A stretch of 64,000 nt of DNA from Croceibacterium ferulae (GCF_003660445.1 NZ_QZVQ01000009.1:124001-188000); one strand, 5' to 3'; numbered from the stretch's first letter, positions 8,482 through 23,881 are shown. Program-made: numbers and translations. Notes: generated by a model from the letters alone, not told the origin.

Positions 8482-9126
8482 TCATGGCAATTGCAGCTGG
8501 CCGGGGACCATGGTCATGCGGGCATTGCCGTCCAGCGTGACGATGCGGGTATCCAGATCGGCCAGCACCCGGTCCGCGCTGAAGGAGCCGGCGGGAACCG
8601 TGCCGGACACGCGACCTTCGCCGATCAGGGATCGGCCGGGCAGGTCTATCGCCACGCCGCGTGCTACCATGCTGTAGCCATCGGCCGCCAGGAAACGGAC
8701 GGCGCCGTCGATACCCACCTGTTGTCGTTCGATCTGGTATGATCCGCCCGGCGCGGTCAGCTGTGCCGGCCCATCGCGCAGCAGCAGTCGCGCGGTCAGG
8801 TCCTGCAACTGCACCACCGGCACGCTGGCGCTGCGCTGCACCGCATTGCCGGCGGACACGGAGAAGGGGCGCCCGGTCGTGTCCTGCCCGCGATAGCGCG
8901 CATCATCCAGCCGCAGCCGGTCGTTGGCGGTCGCGACCTTGTTTCGGTCCAGCAGGAAGCTGACTTCGCCCGTCGGCTTCAGCGGTGCGATCAGCATCGC
9001 GGCGGCCAGGGCGCCGACCAGTGCGGGCAGCACGATGCCGAGCAGCCGGATGGTCCGGTCGAACGAGCCGCCCGGCGCGGCAAACGCCTGGCGCCGGTCG
9101 CGCATCCTGTCTGCCTGATCGGTCAT
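8482..9126 (-). CDS. lptC: LPS export component LptC
   Basis: This 214-residue bitopic inner-membrane protein has one membrane helix near residues 25-48 (LLGIVLPALVGALAAAMLIAPL) and a periplasmic beta-jellyroll. The jellyroll includes VVQLQDLTARLLLRDGPAQL and ends VTLDGNARMTMVPGQLQLP. It passes LPS from LptBFG to LptA. The rnd-lptC-lptA order is common in alphaproteobacteria and supports the call despite low sequence conservation in this family. It starts 38 bp after the exonuclease gene, so one operon is likely. Confidence 0.85.
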   Translation of the reverse strand: MTDQADRMRDRRQAFAAPGGSFDRTIRLLGIVLPALVGALAAAMLIAPLKPTGEVSFLLDRNKVATANDRLRLDDARYRGQDTTGRPFSVSAGNAVQRSASVPVVQLQDLTARLLLRDGPAQLTAPGGSYQIERQQVGIDGAVRFLAADGYSMVARGVAIDLPGRSLIGEGRVSGTVPAGSFSADRVLADLDTRIVTLDGNARMTMVPGQLQLP

Positions 9127-9164
9127 CGCCCGTCAGATAGGCGTGATCTGTCCCGTGGGAAAGG

Positions 9165-9785
9165 TCAGCCTTCGTGAGAAAAGATGTCCTTGTCCGCCCA
9201 GCCGGCGATATCCAGCCGTGCGCGGGTGGGCAGGAAGTCGAAACAGGCCTGCGCCATGGCCGTGCGGCCCTCCCGCTCCAGCCGTTCCTGCAGGATTGCC
9301 ATCAGGCGGTGAAGGAAGCGCACATCGGATGCAGCGTAATCGCGCTGCGCCTCGCTGAGCACCGGACCGCCCCAATCGCTGGACTGCTGCTGCTTGGAGA
9401 TGTCCTGCGCCAGCAATTCCTGGATCAGGTTCTTCAGCCCGTGCCGGTCGGTGTAGGTGCGGGTCATCTTGCTGGCGATCTTGGTGCAGAACACCGGCGC
9501 GGCGGTGACGCCCAGATAATGTTCGATCGCGGCCAGGTCGAAGCGGGCGAAGTGGTATATCTTGATACGCGCCGGATCGGCCAACACCGCGCAAAGGTTT
9601 GGCGCGTGGTAGGCGCTGTCCGGAGCGAAGCGCACCAGATGCTCATCGCCATTGCCGTCGCTGATCTGGACCACGCACAGCCGGTCGCGGTGCGTGACAA
9701 GGCCCATGGTTTCGGTGTCGACCGCTACGGGGCCGGATGCGAGCACGCCCGCGGGCAGGTCTTCTTCGTGAAAATGTACAGCCAT
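9165..9785 (-). CDS. ribonuclease D-type 3'-5' exonuclease
   Basis: This 206-residue DEDDy exonuclease has ExoI motif VAVDTETMG (Asp23, Glu25), an ExoII region around HFARFDLAAIEHYLG, and ExoIII RDYAASDVRFLHRL with the Tyr-x3-Asp signature. It lacks the HRDC domains of E. coli RNase D and is the short form usual in alphaproteobacteria. It probably trims the 3' ends of structured RNAs in the cytoplasm. ATG 9785 starts the conserved MAVHFHEEDLP; the open frame upstream runs into the divergent ung promoter region. Confidence 0.87.
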   Translation of the reverse strand: MAVHFHEEDLPAGVLASGPVAVDTETMGLVTHRDRLCVVQISDGNGDEHLVRFAPDSAYHAPNLCAVLADPARIKIYHFARFDLAAIEHYLGVTAAPVFCTKIASKMTRTYTDRHGLKNLIQELLAQDISKQQQSSDWGGPVLSEAQRDYAASDVRFLHRLMAILQERLEREGRTAMAQACFDFLPTRARLDIAGWADKDIFSHEG

Positions 9786-9833
9786 CGCCGCTGGCCTTAG
9801 GCGCAAAGCGGCAGATCGGCTAGGGGCAGGCGC

Positions 9834-10511
9834 ATGGACGAATTCATTCCTGACGACTGGCGCGCGGCGCTGGCGCCCGCCCTGGCCGATCCGCGCCTGC
9901 ACGATCTCGACCTATGGCTGCAGGCGGAAGAGGCGGCGGGCAAGGCGATCTACCCGCCGCGGGGCAGCCGGCTGCGCGCGCTGGCGCTGACGCCGCTGGC
10001 CGATGTGCGGGTCGTGATCCTGGGGCAGGATCCCTATCACGGGCCCGGGCAGGCGCATGGGCTTGCCTTCTCCGTGCCTGAGGGCGTGAAGCTGCCGCCA
10101 TCGCTGCGCAATATCTGTCGTGAGCTGGCGGAGGATTGCGGCACCGCCCCTGCCGTGTCGGGCGATCTGGAGCGTTGGGCGCGGCAGGGCGTGCTGCTGC
10201 TCAACACCACGTTGACGGTGGAGGCGGCGCAGGCCGGCAGCCATGCGGGCCGCGGGTGGGAGCTGCTGACGGATGCGATCGTGCAGGCGGTGGCGCAGGC
10301 GGCGGCGCCGTCGGTCTTCATCCTGTGGGGCAATCATGCGCAGGGCAAGGTCGCGCGGATCGCGGAGCTTGGCCCCGGCACGCGCCACCGGTTGATCGCG
10401 TCGGCGCATCCCAGCCCGCTATCCGCCCGCCGGGGGTTCTTCGGCTCGCGGCCATTCAGCCAGGCAAATGCCTTCCTGCTGGAGCATGGACGCGGCACCA
10501 TCGATTGGTGA
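9834..10511 (+). CDS. ung: uracil-DNA glycosylase
   Basis: This 225-residue family-1 UDG removes uracil from DNA in base excision repair. Motif A is LGQDPYHGPGQAHGLAFSVP with the water-activating Asp66. The uracil-binding LNTTLTVEAAQAGSHAGRGW and the C-terminal HPSPLSARRGFFGSRPFS (catalytic His and minor-groove loop) are both intact. Length and motifs are standard for the family. It is divergent from the exonuclease gene, with about 48 bp between the two starts for both promoters. Confidence 0.95.
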   Translation: MDEFIPDDWRAALAPALADPRLHDLDLWLQAEEAAGKAIYPPRGSRLRALALTPLADVRVVILGQDPYHGPGQAHGLAFSVPEGVKLPPSLRNICRELAEDCGTAPAVSGDLERWARQGVLLLNTTLTVEAAQAGSHAGRGWELLTDAIVQAVAQAAAPSVFILWGNHAQGKVARIAELGPGTRHRLIASAHPSPLSARRGFFGSRPFSQANAFLLEHGRGTIDW

Positions 10512-10531
10512 TAGCCGTTCGCAAGAAGTCT

Positions 10532-10550
10532 GTTGCAAGCGCTTCGCAAC
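10532..10550. promoter_or_regulatory. palindrome upstream of marR gene, candidate MarR operator
   Basis: GTTGC at 10532-10536 and GCAAC at 10546-10550 flank a self-complementary AAGCGCTT core, forming a near-perfect inverted repeat 18 bp before ATG 10569. MarR proteins commonly bind TTGC..GCAA-type palindromes over their own promoter, so autoregulation is the likely meaning. Confidence 0.5.
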
Positions 10551-10568
10551 AATGGCAGACTGCGCGGC

Positions 10569-11069
10569 ATGGATCAGATGATTGCCCTTCGCCGCGGCGA
10601 GATGAGCTGGGGCCTGTTGGCCCGATCGATCGGCCCGCGCGTGCGCCTGCTGCGCAATGTGCTGGCATCCCGAACGGAGGGGGGTGGCGGGCCCGACGAC
10701 CTGCCCACCGGCACGCTGACCGTGCTGGCGCTGGTGTCCGCCAATCCGGGCACCTCGCAGACGCTGCTGGCACGCCGCGCCGGGATCAACAAATCGGCGC
10801 TGGTCGGCATCGTGGACCAGCTGGAGCGGCGCGGACTGGTGGCGCGGGACCGGTCGGCGGTGGATCGGCGGCGCAACAGCCTGTCCATCACCCCGGCCGG
10901 AGAAAGCGCACTGAAGCAGCTGCACGCCGCCGCCTGGCCGGCCGAGGCGCCGATCCGCGAGGCGCTGAACCCCGGCGAACAGGCGCTGCTGGTCAGCCTG
11001 CTGGACCGGGCGCTTGCCTCGATGGAAGGCAGCCCAGCACGGCAGCAGCAGATGGGCCGGGCTGCCTGA
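10569..11069 (+). CDS. MarR-family transcriptional regulator
   Basis: This 166-residue dimeric winged-helix regulator has the recognition region SQTLLARRAGINKSALVGIV, followed by the DQLERRGLVARDRSAVDRRR wing, the hallmark of the family. C-terminal helices (LHAAAWPAEAPIREALNPGE) form the dimer interface. ATG 10569 is preferred over a TTG at 10533 because the upstream palindrome would otherwise lie inside the gene. It follows ung and converges on gltD, with no adjacent efflux or oxidoreductase gene, so its target is unclear beyond probable autoregulation. Confidence 0.85.
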   Translation: MDQMIALRRGEMSWGLLARSIGPRVRLLRNVLASRTEGGGGPDDLPTGTLTVLALVSANPGTSQTLLARRAGINKSALVGIVDQLERRGLVARDRSAVDRRRNSLSITPAGESALKQLHAAAWPAEAPIREALNPGEQALLVSLLDRALASMEGSPARQQQMGRAA

Positions 11070-11090
11070 AGGCGCCCGGCGGCTTCCCGG

Positions 11091-12527
<1,437 letters not shown>

Positions 12528-12545
12528 CTTATCTGATCCCTGATC

Positions 12546-17183
<4,638 letters not shown>

Positions 17184-17384
17184 CGCACTTGCTTCCTGTT
17201 CTGGCCCGGCGGCAGACCCGCTCCGCTCCGCTGTGGGAAACGAAACGCGACTCACCCCGGGTGGAGCGGCTAGAATATTCCGCGAGCCGCCCCCATGGCC
17301 ATCCGAACATGTTTTGGCAAGTTTTTCGGGCGTCGGGAGACGTTTTCGTTCGCCGAACGCCGTTTTGCGTTGCTCCTGCGATTG

Positions 17385-18782
17385 TTATCCGGCGTCACCG
17401 CGCTTGCGACGGAACCGACGCGGCTTTGTCACAGGGGCCGGCTGCGTCACTTCGGGCGTTGTCGCCTGAGCTTCAGCCGCGTCGGGTCCGGCTGCCTGCG
17501 TTTCGGTCACCAGGGGTTCGGTTGCCTGTGGTTCAGGCGCTGCGGTCGCGGCCGTCTGCACGGTTGCGTTGGCGCGGATCCATTCTTCGACCACCGGGGC
17601 GATCCGCTTGCGCCACTTGCTGCCGTTGAAGATGCCGTAATGCCCCACATCCTCGGCCAGCAGGTACTTCTTCCGCGCTTCCGGCAGATAGGGTGCCAGG
17701 TCCAGCGCGGCGCGGGTCTGGCCGATGCCGGAAATGTCGTCCCGCTCCCCCTCGATCGCCAGCAGCGCGGTGTCGCGGATGGCGTTGGGGTCGATCGGCT
17801 TGCCACGATGGACGAACTCGCCCTTGGGCAGGGAGTGCTTCTGGAACACATGCTCGATGGTCTGGAGGTAGAACTCCGCCGTCATGTCGCAGACGCTGAG
17901 ATATTCGTCGTAGAAGCTCTTGGTGCCCGCCGCGCTGTCGGTGTCGCCGACGGTCAGGTGCTTGAACATCTCGTAATGGCTGTTGATGTGGGATTGCAGG
18001 TTCATCGAGATGAAGCCCGCGAGCTGCAGGAAGCCGGGATAGACCTCCCGCCCGGCGCCCGGATAATTGCCGGGCACGGTGGCGATCACATTGTCCTCGA
18101 ACCAGCTGAGCGGATGGGTCACGGCCACGTCGTTCACGCTGGTCGGGCTGGCGCGCGTGTCGACCGGGCCGCCCATCATCGTCAGGCTGGCCGGGCGACA
18201 CGGATCATTGTCCGCCCCCATAACCGCCACGGCGGCAAAGGCCGGCACTGATGGCTGGCATACCGCCAGCATATGCGTGTCGGGCCCGATGAAGCGCACG
18301 AAGTCGATCAGGTAGTCGATGTAATCGTCCAGATCGAAGGGGCCGGCGTCCAGCGGCACCATCTTGGCATCGGCCCAGTCGGTGATCCACACCTCCTGGT
18401 TCTCGATCAGCCGGGCCACCGTACCGCGCAGCAGCGTGGCGTAGTGGCCGCTCATCGGCGCCACCACCAGCATGCGCGGCGCATCTTCCGGCAGGCCTTC
18501 GCGGCGGAAGTGCCGCAACCCGCCATAGGGCTTTTCCAGCACCACCGTCTCGGTCACGGCGAATTCCTCCTCGCCGATCACCACCGCCTCGATCCCGAAT
18601 TCGGGCTTGCCTTTGTGCTCGTAGAAGCCGGCAAACACCTGCAACGCGCTGGCGACCGCCGGCCCCATGCCGAAATAGCCCATCGGCAGGGAGGGGTTGT
18701 TCAGCAGGTTGGCGCCGATCGCGGCCCAGCTGCTGGCCGCTGCCATCATGGAGCGCTGCATTTCATAAGCCTGGTAGATCAC
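17385..18782 (-). CDS. phaZ: intracellular polyhydroxyalkanoate depolymerase with C-terminal extension
   Basis: This 465-residue intracellular PHB depolymerase mobilises stored polyester. It is an alpha/beta-hydrolase with the Cys-type nucleophile box AVCQPSVP (Cys175), typical of cytosolic PhaZ rather than secreted depolymerases. GHYATLLRGTVARL and the late His in LAEDVGHYGIF (about 385) complete the core. The last 60 or so residues are an Ala/Pro/Thr/Glu-rich tail ending in a basic KPRRFRRKRGD stretch, which the family usually lacks. GTG 18782 has an AAGGA nine bases upstream. No phaC or phasin gene is adjacent. Confidence 0.9.
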   Translation of the reverse strand: MIYQAYEMQRSMMAAASSWAAIGANLLNNPSLPMGYFGMGPAVASALQVFAGFYEHKGKPEFGIEAVVIGEEEFAVTETVVLEKPYGGLRHFRREGLPEDAPRMLVVAPMSGHYATLLRGTVARLIENQEVWITDWADAKMVPLDAGPFDLDDYIDYLIDFVRFIGPDTHMLAVCQPSVPAFAAVAVMGADNDPCRPASLTMMGGPVDTRASPTSVNDVAVTHPLSWFEDNVIATVPGNYPGAGREVYPGFLQLAGFISMNLQSHINSHYEMFKHLTVGDTDSAAGTKSFYDEYLSVCDMTAEFYLQTIEHVFQKHSLPKGEFVHRGKPIDPNAIRDTALLAIEGERDDISGIGQTRAALDLAPYLPEARKKYLLAEDVGHYGIFNGSKWRKRIAPVVEEWIRANATVQTAATAAPEPQATEPLVTETQAAGPDAAEAQATTPEVTQPAPVTKPRRFRRKRGDAG

Positions 18783-18847
18783 GGGCTTGATCCTTCAATC
18801 TCGATTCCGGCGGCTGCGACCACATGCGCCGGTTATAATTGTTACCT

Positions 18848-18876
18848 CCTATAAGCTGTCTGCGGCATTGCAGCAA
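18848..18876 (-). promoter_or_regulatory. candidate phaZ promoter
   Basis: On the minus strand TTGCTG (18876-18871) and TATAGG (18853-18848) are separated by exactly 17 bases, about 65 bp before the phaZ start. This fits a housekeeping promoter by spacing and partial consensus only. Confidence 0.35.
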
Positions 18877-18937
18877 ACCGACACTCAGGAGTTCTGCCCC
18901 TTCAATCGTTCGGCGCGATAGGCTAGTTCCCGCGACC

Positions 18938-20728
18938 ATGGCCAGATCGCCGACCAAAACCGAGGTGGCGCCTGCCGCCAACATCGCACCGCTGCGCCTG
19001 ATCGCGCGTACGGCTTCCGCCTATCCGGGCCATATGGCGCTGGCGGGGCTGGCCCTGCTGACGACCGCCGCGGCCACGCTGGCGATCCCCGCCGGCTTCC
19101 GCCTGATCATCGATCGCGGCTTTTCCGCCGGCACCAATCCGGACGAGATCGGCCGCTGGTTCCGGTACCTTCTGCTGATCGTCGGAGTGCTGGCGATCGG
19201 CACCGCCTGCCGATACTACTTCGTGTCGGTGCTGGGCGAGCGGGTGGTGGCCGATATCCGCCGCGCGGTGCAGGGCAACCTGCTGCGCCTGTCGCCCGGT
19301 TTCTTCGAGGAGAACAGCCCGCAGGAAATCGCCAGCCGGATGACCGCCGACACCGCGCAGATCGAGCTGGTGGTGGGGGCGACCATCTCCATCGCGCTGC
19401 GCAACCTGATCATGGTGATCGGCGGTACCGGCTACCTGCTATGGCTGGCGCCCGAACTCACCGCCATCCTGGTGGTGGCGGTACCGCTGGTGATGCTGCC
19501 GCTCGGCTGGTTTGGCCGGCGGGTTCGGGCCGTCTCCCGCGAGAGCCAGGACCGGGTGGCCGATATCGGCGCTCAGGTGGCGGAAGTGCTGGGTGCGATG
19601 AAGATCGTGCAGGGGTTCAACCAGGAAGAGCGCGAGGCCATCCGCTTTGGCGAAGCGGTGGAGCGATCGTTCGACAGCGCTCGCCGCCGCATCCTGCTGC
19701 GTGCGGTGATGACCGGCTGTGCCATTTCCGTGATCTTCGGTTCGATCACCGCGCTGATGTGGCGTGGTGCGCTGCAGGTGGCGGAAGGCATTCTGTCGGG
19801 CGGCACCATCGCCGCGTTCGTGCTGACCGGCGTGCTGGTGGCGGGCGCCTTTGGTGCGCTGACGGAGGTCTATGGCGACCTGCTGCGCGGCGCGGGCGCC
19901 GCCGAACGGTTGAACGAGCTGCTGCAGGAGGTGCCCGCCGTCGCCGCCCCCGCGCGCCCGCAGGCGCTGCCGGCGGCCTCGCGCGGCAGCATCGCGTTCC
20001 AGAACGTCACCTTCCGCTATCCCACCCGGCCCGAGCAGGCCGCGGTGCACGGCTTCGACCTGGTGGTGGAACCAGGGGAGACGGTGGCGCTGGTCGGCCC
20101 CTCGGGCGCGGGCAAATCCACGGTCTTCCAGCTGGCCGAACGCTTCTACGATCCGCAGGCCGGCACCGTCAGGATCGACGGCGTGCCGCTGGTGCAGGCC
20201 GATCCAGGCGAGGTGCGCCGGCGCATCGCGCTGGTCCCGCAGGAAGGCGTGCTGTTCGCCGCCAGCGCGCGCGACAATCTGCGCTATGGCCGGTGGGATG
20301 CCAGCGAGGACGCCATCTGGCAGGCGGCGGAGGCGGCCAATGCGGCCGGCTTCCTGCGCGACCTGCCGCAGGGCCTCGACACCTATCTTGGCGAAGGCGG
20401 GGCGCGCCTGTCCGGCGGGCAGCGGCAACGGCTGGCGATCGCCCGCGCGCTGCTGCGCGATGCGCCGATCCTGCTGCTGGACGAGGCGACCAGCGCGCTG
20501 GATGCCGAAAGCGAGCGGCTGGTGCAGGATGCGCTGGAGCACCTGATGCAGGGGCGCACAACGCTGGTGATCGCGCACCGCCTCGCCACCGTGCGCGCGG
20601 CCGACCGGATCGTGGTGATGAATGGCGGCCGCATCGTGGAGCAGGGCACGCATGCGCAGCTGGCGGCGGCCGGCGGCCTGTATGCAAGGCTGGCCGCGCT
20701 GCAGTTCGACGATCGCGCCCTTGCCTGA
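18938..20728 (+). CDS. ABC exporter, fused permease/ATPase (ABCB type)
   Basis: This 596-residue half-transporter has an N-terminal six-helix ABC_membrane domain (about 20-310) and a C-terminal nucleotide-binding domain. The latter has Walker A VGPSGAGKST (about 388), signature ARLSGGQRQRLAIAR (about 490), Walker B ILLLDEATSALD and H-loop VIAHRLATV. It is MsbA/LmrA-like and should export a lipid or drug as a homodimer. The substrate cannot be told; the gene stands alone, divergent from phaZ. ATG 18938 starts just before a polar leader; earlier in-frame codons lie in the shared promoter region. Confidence 0.9.
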   Translation: MARSPTKTEVAPAANIAPLRLIARTASAYPGHMALAGLALLTTAAATLAIPAGFRLIIDRGFSAGTNPDEIGRWFRYLLLIVGVLAIGTACRYYFVSVLGERVVADIRRAVQGNLLRLSPGFFEENSPQEIASRMTADTAQIELVVGATISIALRNLIMVIGGTGYLLWLAPELTAILVVAVPLVMLPLGWFGRRVRAVSRESQDRVADIGAQVAEVLGAMKIVQGFNQEEREAIRFGEAVERSFDSARRRILLRAVMTGCAISVIFGSITALMWRGALQVAEGILSGGTIAAFVLTGVLVAGAFGALTEVYGDLLRGAGAAERLNELLQEVPAVAAPARPQALPAASRGSIAFQNVTFRYPTRPEQAAVHGFDLVVEPGETVALVGPSGAGKSTVFQLAERFYDPQAGTVRIDGVPLVQADPGEVRRRIALVPQEGVLFAASARDNLRYGRWDASEDAIWQAAEAANAAGFLRDLPQGLDTYLGEGGARLSGGQRQRLAIARALLRDAPILLLDEATSALDAESERLVQDALEHLMQGRTTLVIAHRLATVRAADRIVVMNGGRIVEQGTHAQLAAAGGLYARLAALQFDDRALA

Positions 20729-20874
20729 AATCGGGCCGTAAGCGTCACTATGTCCGGGCATGAACAGGGGCTTGCCTCAGCGCCGGTTCATGCGAGAAGT
20801 ATCAGTTGCAAACTGTTGCCGGTTTCCGCGTGGCTGACCGCCGCGCACTGTCCGACCCTGCCAGAAAGGCCACC

Positions 20875-23001
20875 ATGCTCCGTCGCTTCCTGACCCTCAC
20901 TGTTTCCGCCGCCGCCCTGACGCTGGCCGTTCCCGCCCTCTCGCAGGAAGCGCCGGCCGCCGAACGCGCGCCTGTCCCCACCATGAGCTTCGGCACCTGG
21001 GGCGTGGACCCCGTCCTGCTGGACCAGTCGGTCGATCCGGGCGACGACTTCAACGCCTATGTCAACGGCAAGTGGCTGCGCGACAATCCGATCCCGCCGG
21101 AATATACCCGCTTCGGCGCGTTCAACATCCTGGCGGAGAAATCGACCGCCGATGTGGAAAAGCTGGTCAGCGATCTCGCCGCCACCAATCCCGCCGCCGG
21201 CACGCCCGAGCGGCGCATCGTGGATGCCTATGGTGCGTTCATGGATGTGGACGGGATCGAGGCCGCCGGTCTCGCCCCTGCGCAGCCCATGCTGCAGCAG
21301 ATCTATGGCGCCAATAATCTGGAGGCGCTGGCCCGGCTGTTCCCGGTCGCCGGCCTGCCCAGCCTGATCGGTGCGGGCGTGAGCGTGGATCCCAAGGATC
21401 CCAACAGCTACATCGTCAATGTCGGCTTCGACGCCCTGGGCCTGCCCAGCCGCGACTATTACCTCGACACCAATCCCCGCAATACCGAGATCCAGACAGC
21501 CTATCGCGATTACCTGGCCTTCGTCTTTGGCGAGCTGGGCTATGCCGATCCGCGCGCCGCGGCGCAGACGGTCTATGATTTCGAACATCAGGTCGCGCTG
21601 ATAGAGTGGGACCGCGCGATGATGCGCAACCGCGATCTCACCTACAACAAGCTGTCCCGGGCGGAGCTGGTGGCGCTGGCGCCGCAATTCCCGGTGAACA
21701 GCCTGCTGCAGGCCGCCGGCTTCAGCGACGTGACCAGCTTCCTTGCCCCGCAGCTGCCGCCCACGGCCGAGGAAACGGGCAAGGCCGAGCTGACGGCCGA
21801 CCAGCTGAACTCCATCGGCGGCGGTCTGCCGGCCATGATGCAGCTGCTGGCGCGCACCGACCTCGCCACGCTGAAGGCGTTCATGGCGGCACAGTTCATC
21901 ACCGGCCATTCCTCCGTCCTGCCCAGGCGCTTCGACGATGCGGCCTTTGCCATGTTCGGCAAGACGCTGAGCGGTCAGGAAGAGCAGCGCCCCCGCTGGA
22001 AGCGGGCGATCGGCGCGACCGAGAACCAGTTGGGCGAGCAGCTGGGCGCGCTGTATGTGGAGCGGTACTTCCCGCCCGAGAGCAAGGTGGCGATGGACGA
22101 CCTGGTCGCCAATCTGCGCCGGGCGCTCGCCGCCAGCCTGGCGGAGAATGACTGGATGACGGAAGCGACCAAGCGCGAGGCCGTGGCCAAGCTGGACGCC
22201 TTTACCCCCAAGATCGGTTATCCCGACGAGTTCGAAGCCTATCCGGGCCTGGAGATTGCCGGTGACGACGCGCTGGGCAACCGCCTGCGCGCCATGGCCT
22301 GGCACCAGGAGGACGATCGCGCCAAGCTGGGCCAGCCGGTCGATCGTACCGAATGGGGCATGCTGCCGCAGACGGTGAACGCGTATTACAATTCGGTCTT
22401 CAACGAGATCGTGTTCCCGGCCGCGATCCTGCAGCCGCCCTTCTTCAACGCCTCGGCCGACCCGGCGGTGAATTATGGCGGCATCGGTGCGGTCATCGGT
22501 CACGAGATGGGCCACGGCTTCGACGATCAGGGCGCCAAGAGCGACGGCAAGGGCGTGCTGCGCGACTGGTGGGCCGATACGGACCTCGCCCGCTTTACCG
22601 AACTGGGCGACAAGCTGGTGGCGCAGTACAATCAGTACTGCCCGCTGGGCGAAGGCGAGCCCTGCGTGAACGGCCGGCTGACGCTGGGCGAGAATATCGG
22701 CGATGTCGGCGGCCTCAGCCTCGCCTATCGCGCCTACCGCATGTCGCTGGACGGCAAGGAGGCGCCGGTGATCGACGGCCTGACCGGTGACCAGCGCTTC
22801 TTCCTGTCCTGGGCGCAGGTGTGGCGCTCCACCAGCCGGGATGCGGCGTTGCGCCAGCAGATGCTGACCGATCCGCACAGCCCCGAACAGTTCCGGGTGA
22901 ACGGCGTCGTCCGCAACAATGATGACTGGTACAAGGCGTTCAATGTGCAGCCGGGCGACGAGCTGTATCTGGCGCCGGCGGACCGGGTCCACATCTGGTA
23001 G
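20875..23001 (+). CDS. M13-family zinc metallopeptidase (PepO/neprilysin-like), exported
   Basis: This 708-residue secreted peptidase has a cleavable signal peptide (MLRRFLTLTVSAAALTLAVP, then ALSQ). The zinc site is VIGHEMGHGFDD (His543, His547), and the third ligand lies in LTLGENIGDVGG. NAYYNSVFNEIVFPAAILQP and the closing RVNGVVRNNDDWYKAFNV with VHIW are M13 hallmarks. It probably degrades small peptides in the periplasm. ATG 20875 follows an AAAGG. It is one of at least four large peptidases in this window. Confidence 0.93.
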   Translation: MLRRFLTLTVSAAALTLAVPALSQEAPAAERAPVPTMSFGTWGVDPVLLDQSVDPGDDFNAYVNGKWLRDNPIPPEYTRFGAFNILAEKSTADVEKLVSDLAATNPAAGTPERRIVDAYGAFMDVDGIEAAGLAPAQPMLQQIYGANNLEALARLFPVAGLPSLIGAGVSVDPKDPNSYIVNVGFDALGLPSRDYYLDTNPRNTEIQTAYRDYLAFVFGELGYADPRAAAQTVYDFEHQVALIEWDRAMMRNRDLTYNKLSRAELVALAPQFPVNSLLQAAGFSDVTSFLAPQLPPTAEETGKAELTADQLNSIGGGLPAMMQLLARTDLATLKAFMAAQFITGHSSVLPRRFDDAAFAMFGKTLSGQEEQRPRWKRAIGATENQLGEQLGALYVERYFPPESKVAMDDLVANLRRALAASLAENDWMTEATKREAVAKLDAFTPKIGYPDEFEAYPGLEIAGDDALGNRLRAMAWHQEDDRAKLGQPVDRTEWGMLPQTVNAYYNSVFNEIVFPAAILQPPFFNASADPAVNYGGIGAVIGHEMGHGFDDQGAKSDGKGVLRDWWADTDLARFTELGDKLVAQYNQYCPLGEGEPCVNGRLTLGENIGDVGGLSLAYRAYRMSLDGKEAPVIDGLTGDQRFFLSWAQVWRSTSRDAALRQQMLTDPHSPEQFRVNGVVRNNDDWYKAFNVQPGDELYLAPADRVHIW

Positions 23002-23071
23002 GAACGGTTGATGCTGCGGTGCAGCACGGCGCGCTTGACTTCGCCGTGCTGCCCGCTGACAGCCTGCCGCC

Positions 23072-23881
23072 ATGGACAACACGCTGACCGCAATCCTGCT
23101 CGGTATCCTGGAGGGCATGGCAGAGTTCCTGCCGATCTCCTCCACCGGGCACCTGATCCTGGCGCAAAGCTTCTTCGGCTACGATCCCGGCCAGTGGAAG
23201 CAGTTCAATGTCGTGATCCAGCTGGGCGCGATCCTGGCGGTGATGCTGAATTACTGGCGGCTGTTCTGGGACATGGGCACAGGGCTGCTGCGCCGTGACC
23301 CGACGTCGTGGCGTTTTGCGCGCAACATCGTGCTGGGCTTCCTGCCGGCGGCTGTGATCGGGCTGATGGCCAAGGACGTGATCAACGAGATGCTGGAAAG
23401 CCCGCTGGTGGTCGCCTGGGCCCTGCTGCTCGGCGGCATTGCCATCCTGGTGCTGGAACGTGTCGTGAAGCCAGGGCCTGACAATGGCGTCGCGGCCCTG
23501 CCGATGCGCACCGCTGTGGCGATCGGCTTTGCGCAATGCCTGGCCATGATCCCGGGCACCAGCCGTTCGGCGTCTTCCATCCTGGGCGCGCTGGCGATGG
23601 GAACGGGCCGCAAGACGGCGGCGGAGTTCTCCTTCTTCCTGGCGGTTCCCACCATGCTGGGCGCCTCTGTCGTGAAGATCGCCGATGATCCGGCGCTGCT
23701 GTCCGGCGGCACCACCATCGGCTGGTGGGAGATCGGGCTGGGCTTCACCGCCGCTTTCGTGACCGCGCTGCTCGTGATCCGCGCCTTTGTCGCCTATGTC
23801 AGCAAGCACGGATTTGCCCCGTTCGCCTGGTACCGGATCGTGATCGGCGGCGGCACGCTGTTGTGGCTGACGCTCGGCTGA
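23072..23881 (+). CDS. uppP: undecaprenyl-diphosphatase UppP/BacA
   Basis: This 269-residue polytopic membrane phosphatase dephosphorylates undecaprenyl pyrophosphate to recycle the lipid carrier for peptidoglycan, LPS and exopolysaccharide. Both active-site motifs are present: EGMAEFLPISSTGHLIL (about 11-27) and PGTSRSASSILGAL (about 165-178). Length and helix pattern are standard. In this genome it would serve the EPS polymerase encoded at the left of the window. Confidence 0.95.
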   Translation: MDNTLTAILLGILEGMAEFLPISSTGHLILAQSFFGYDPGQWKQFNVVIQLGAILAVMLNYWRLFWDMGTGLLRRDPTSWRFARNIVLGFLPAAVIGLMAKDVINEMLESPLVVAWALLLGGIAILVLERVVKPGPDNGVAALPMRTAVAIGFAQCLAMIPGTSRSASSILGALAMGTGRKTAAEFSFFLAVPTMLGASVVKIADDPALLSGGTTIGWWEIGLGFTAAFVTALLVIRAFVAYVSKHGFAPFAWYRIVIGGGTLLWLTLG

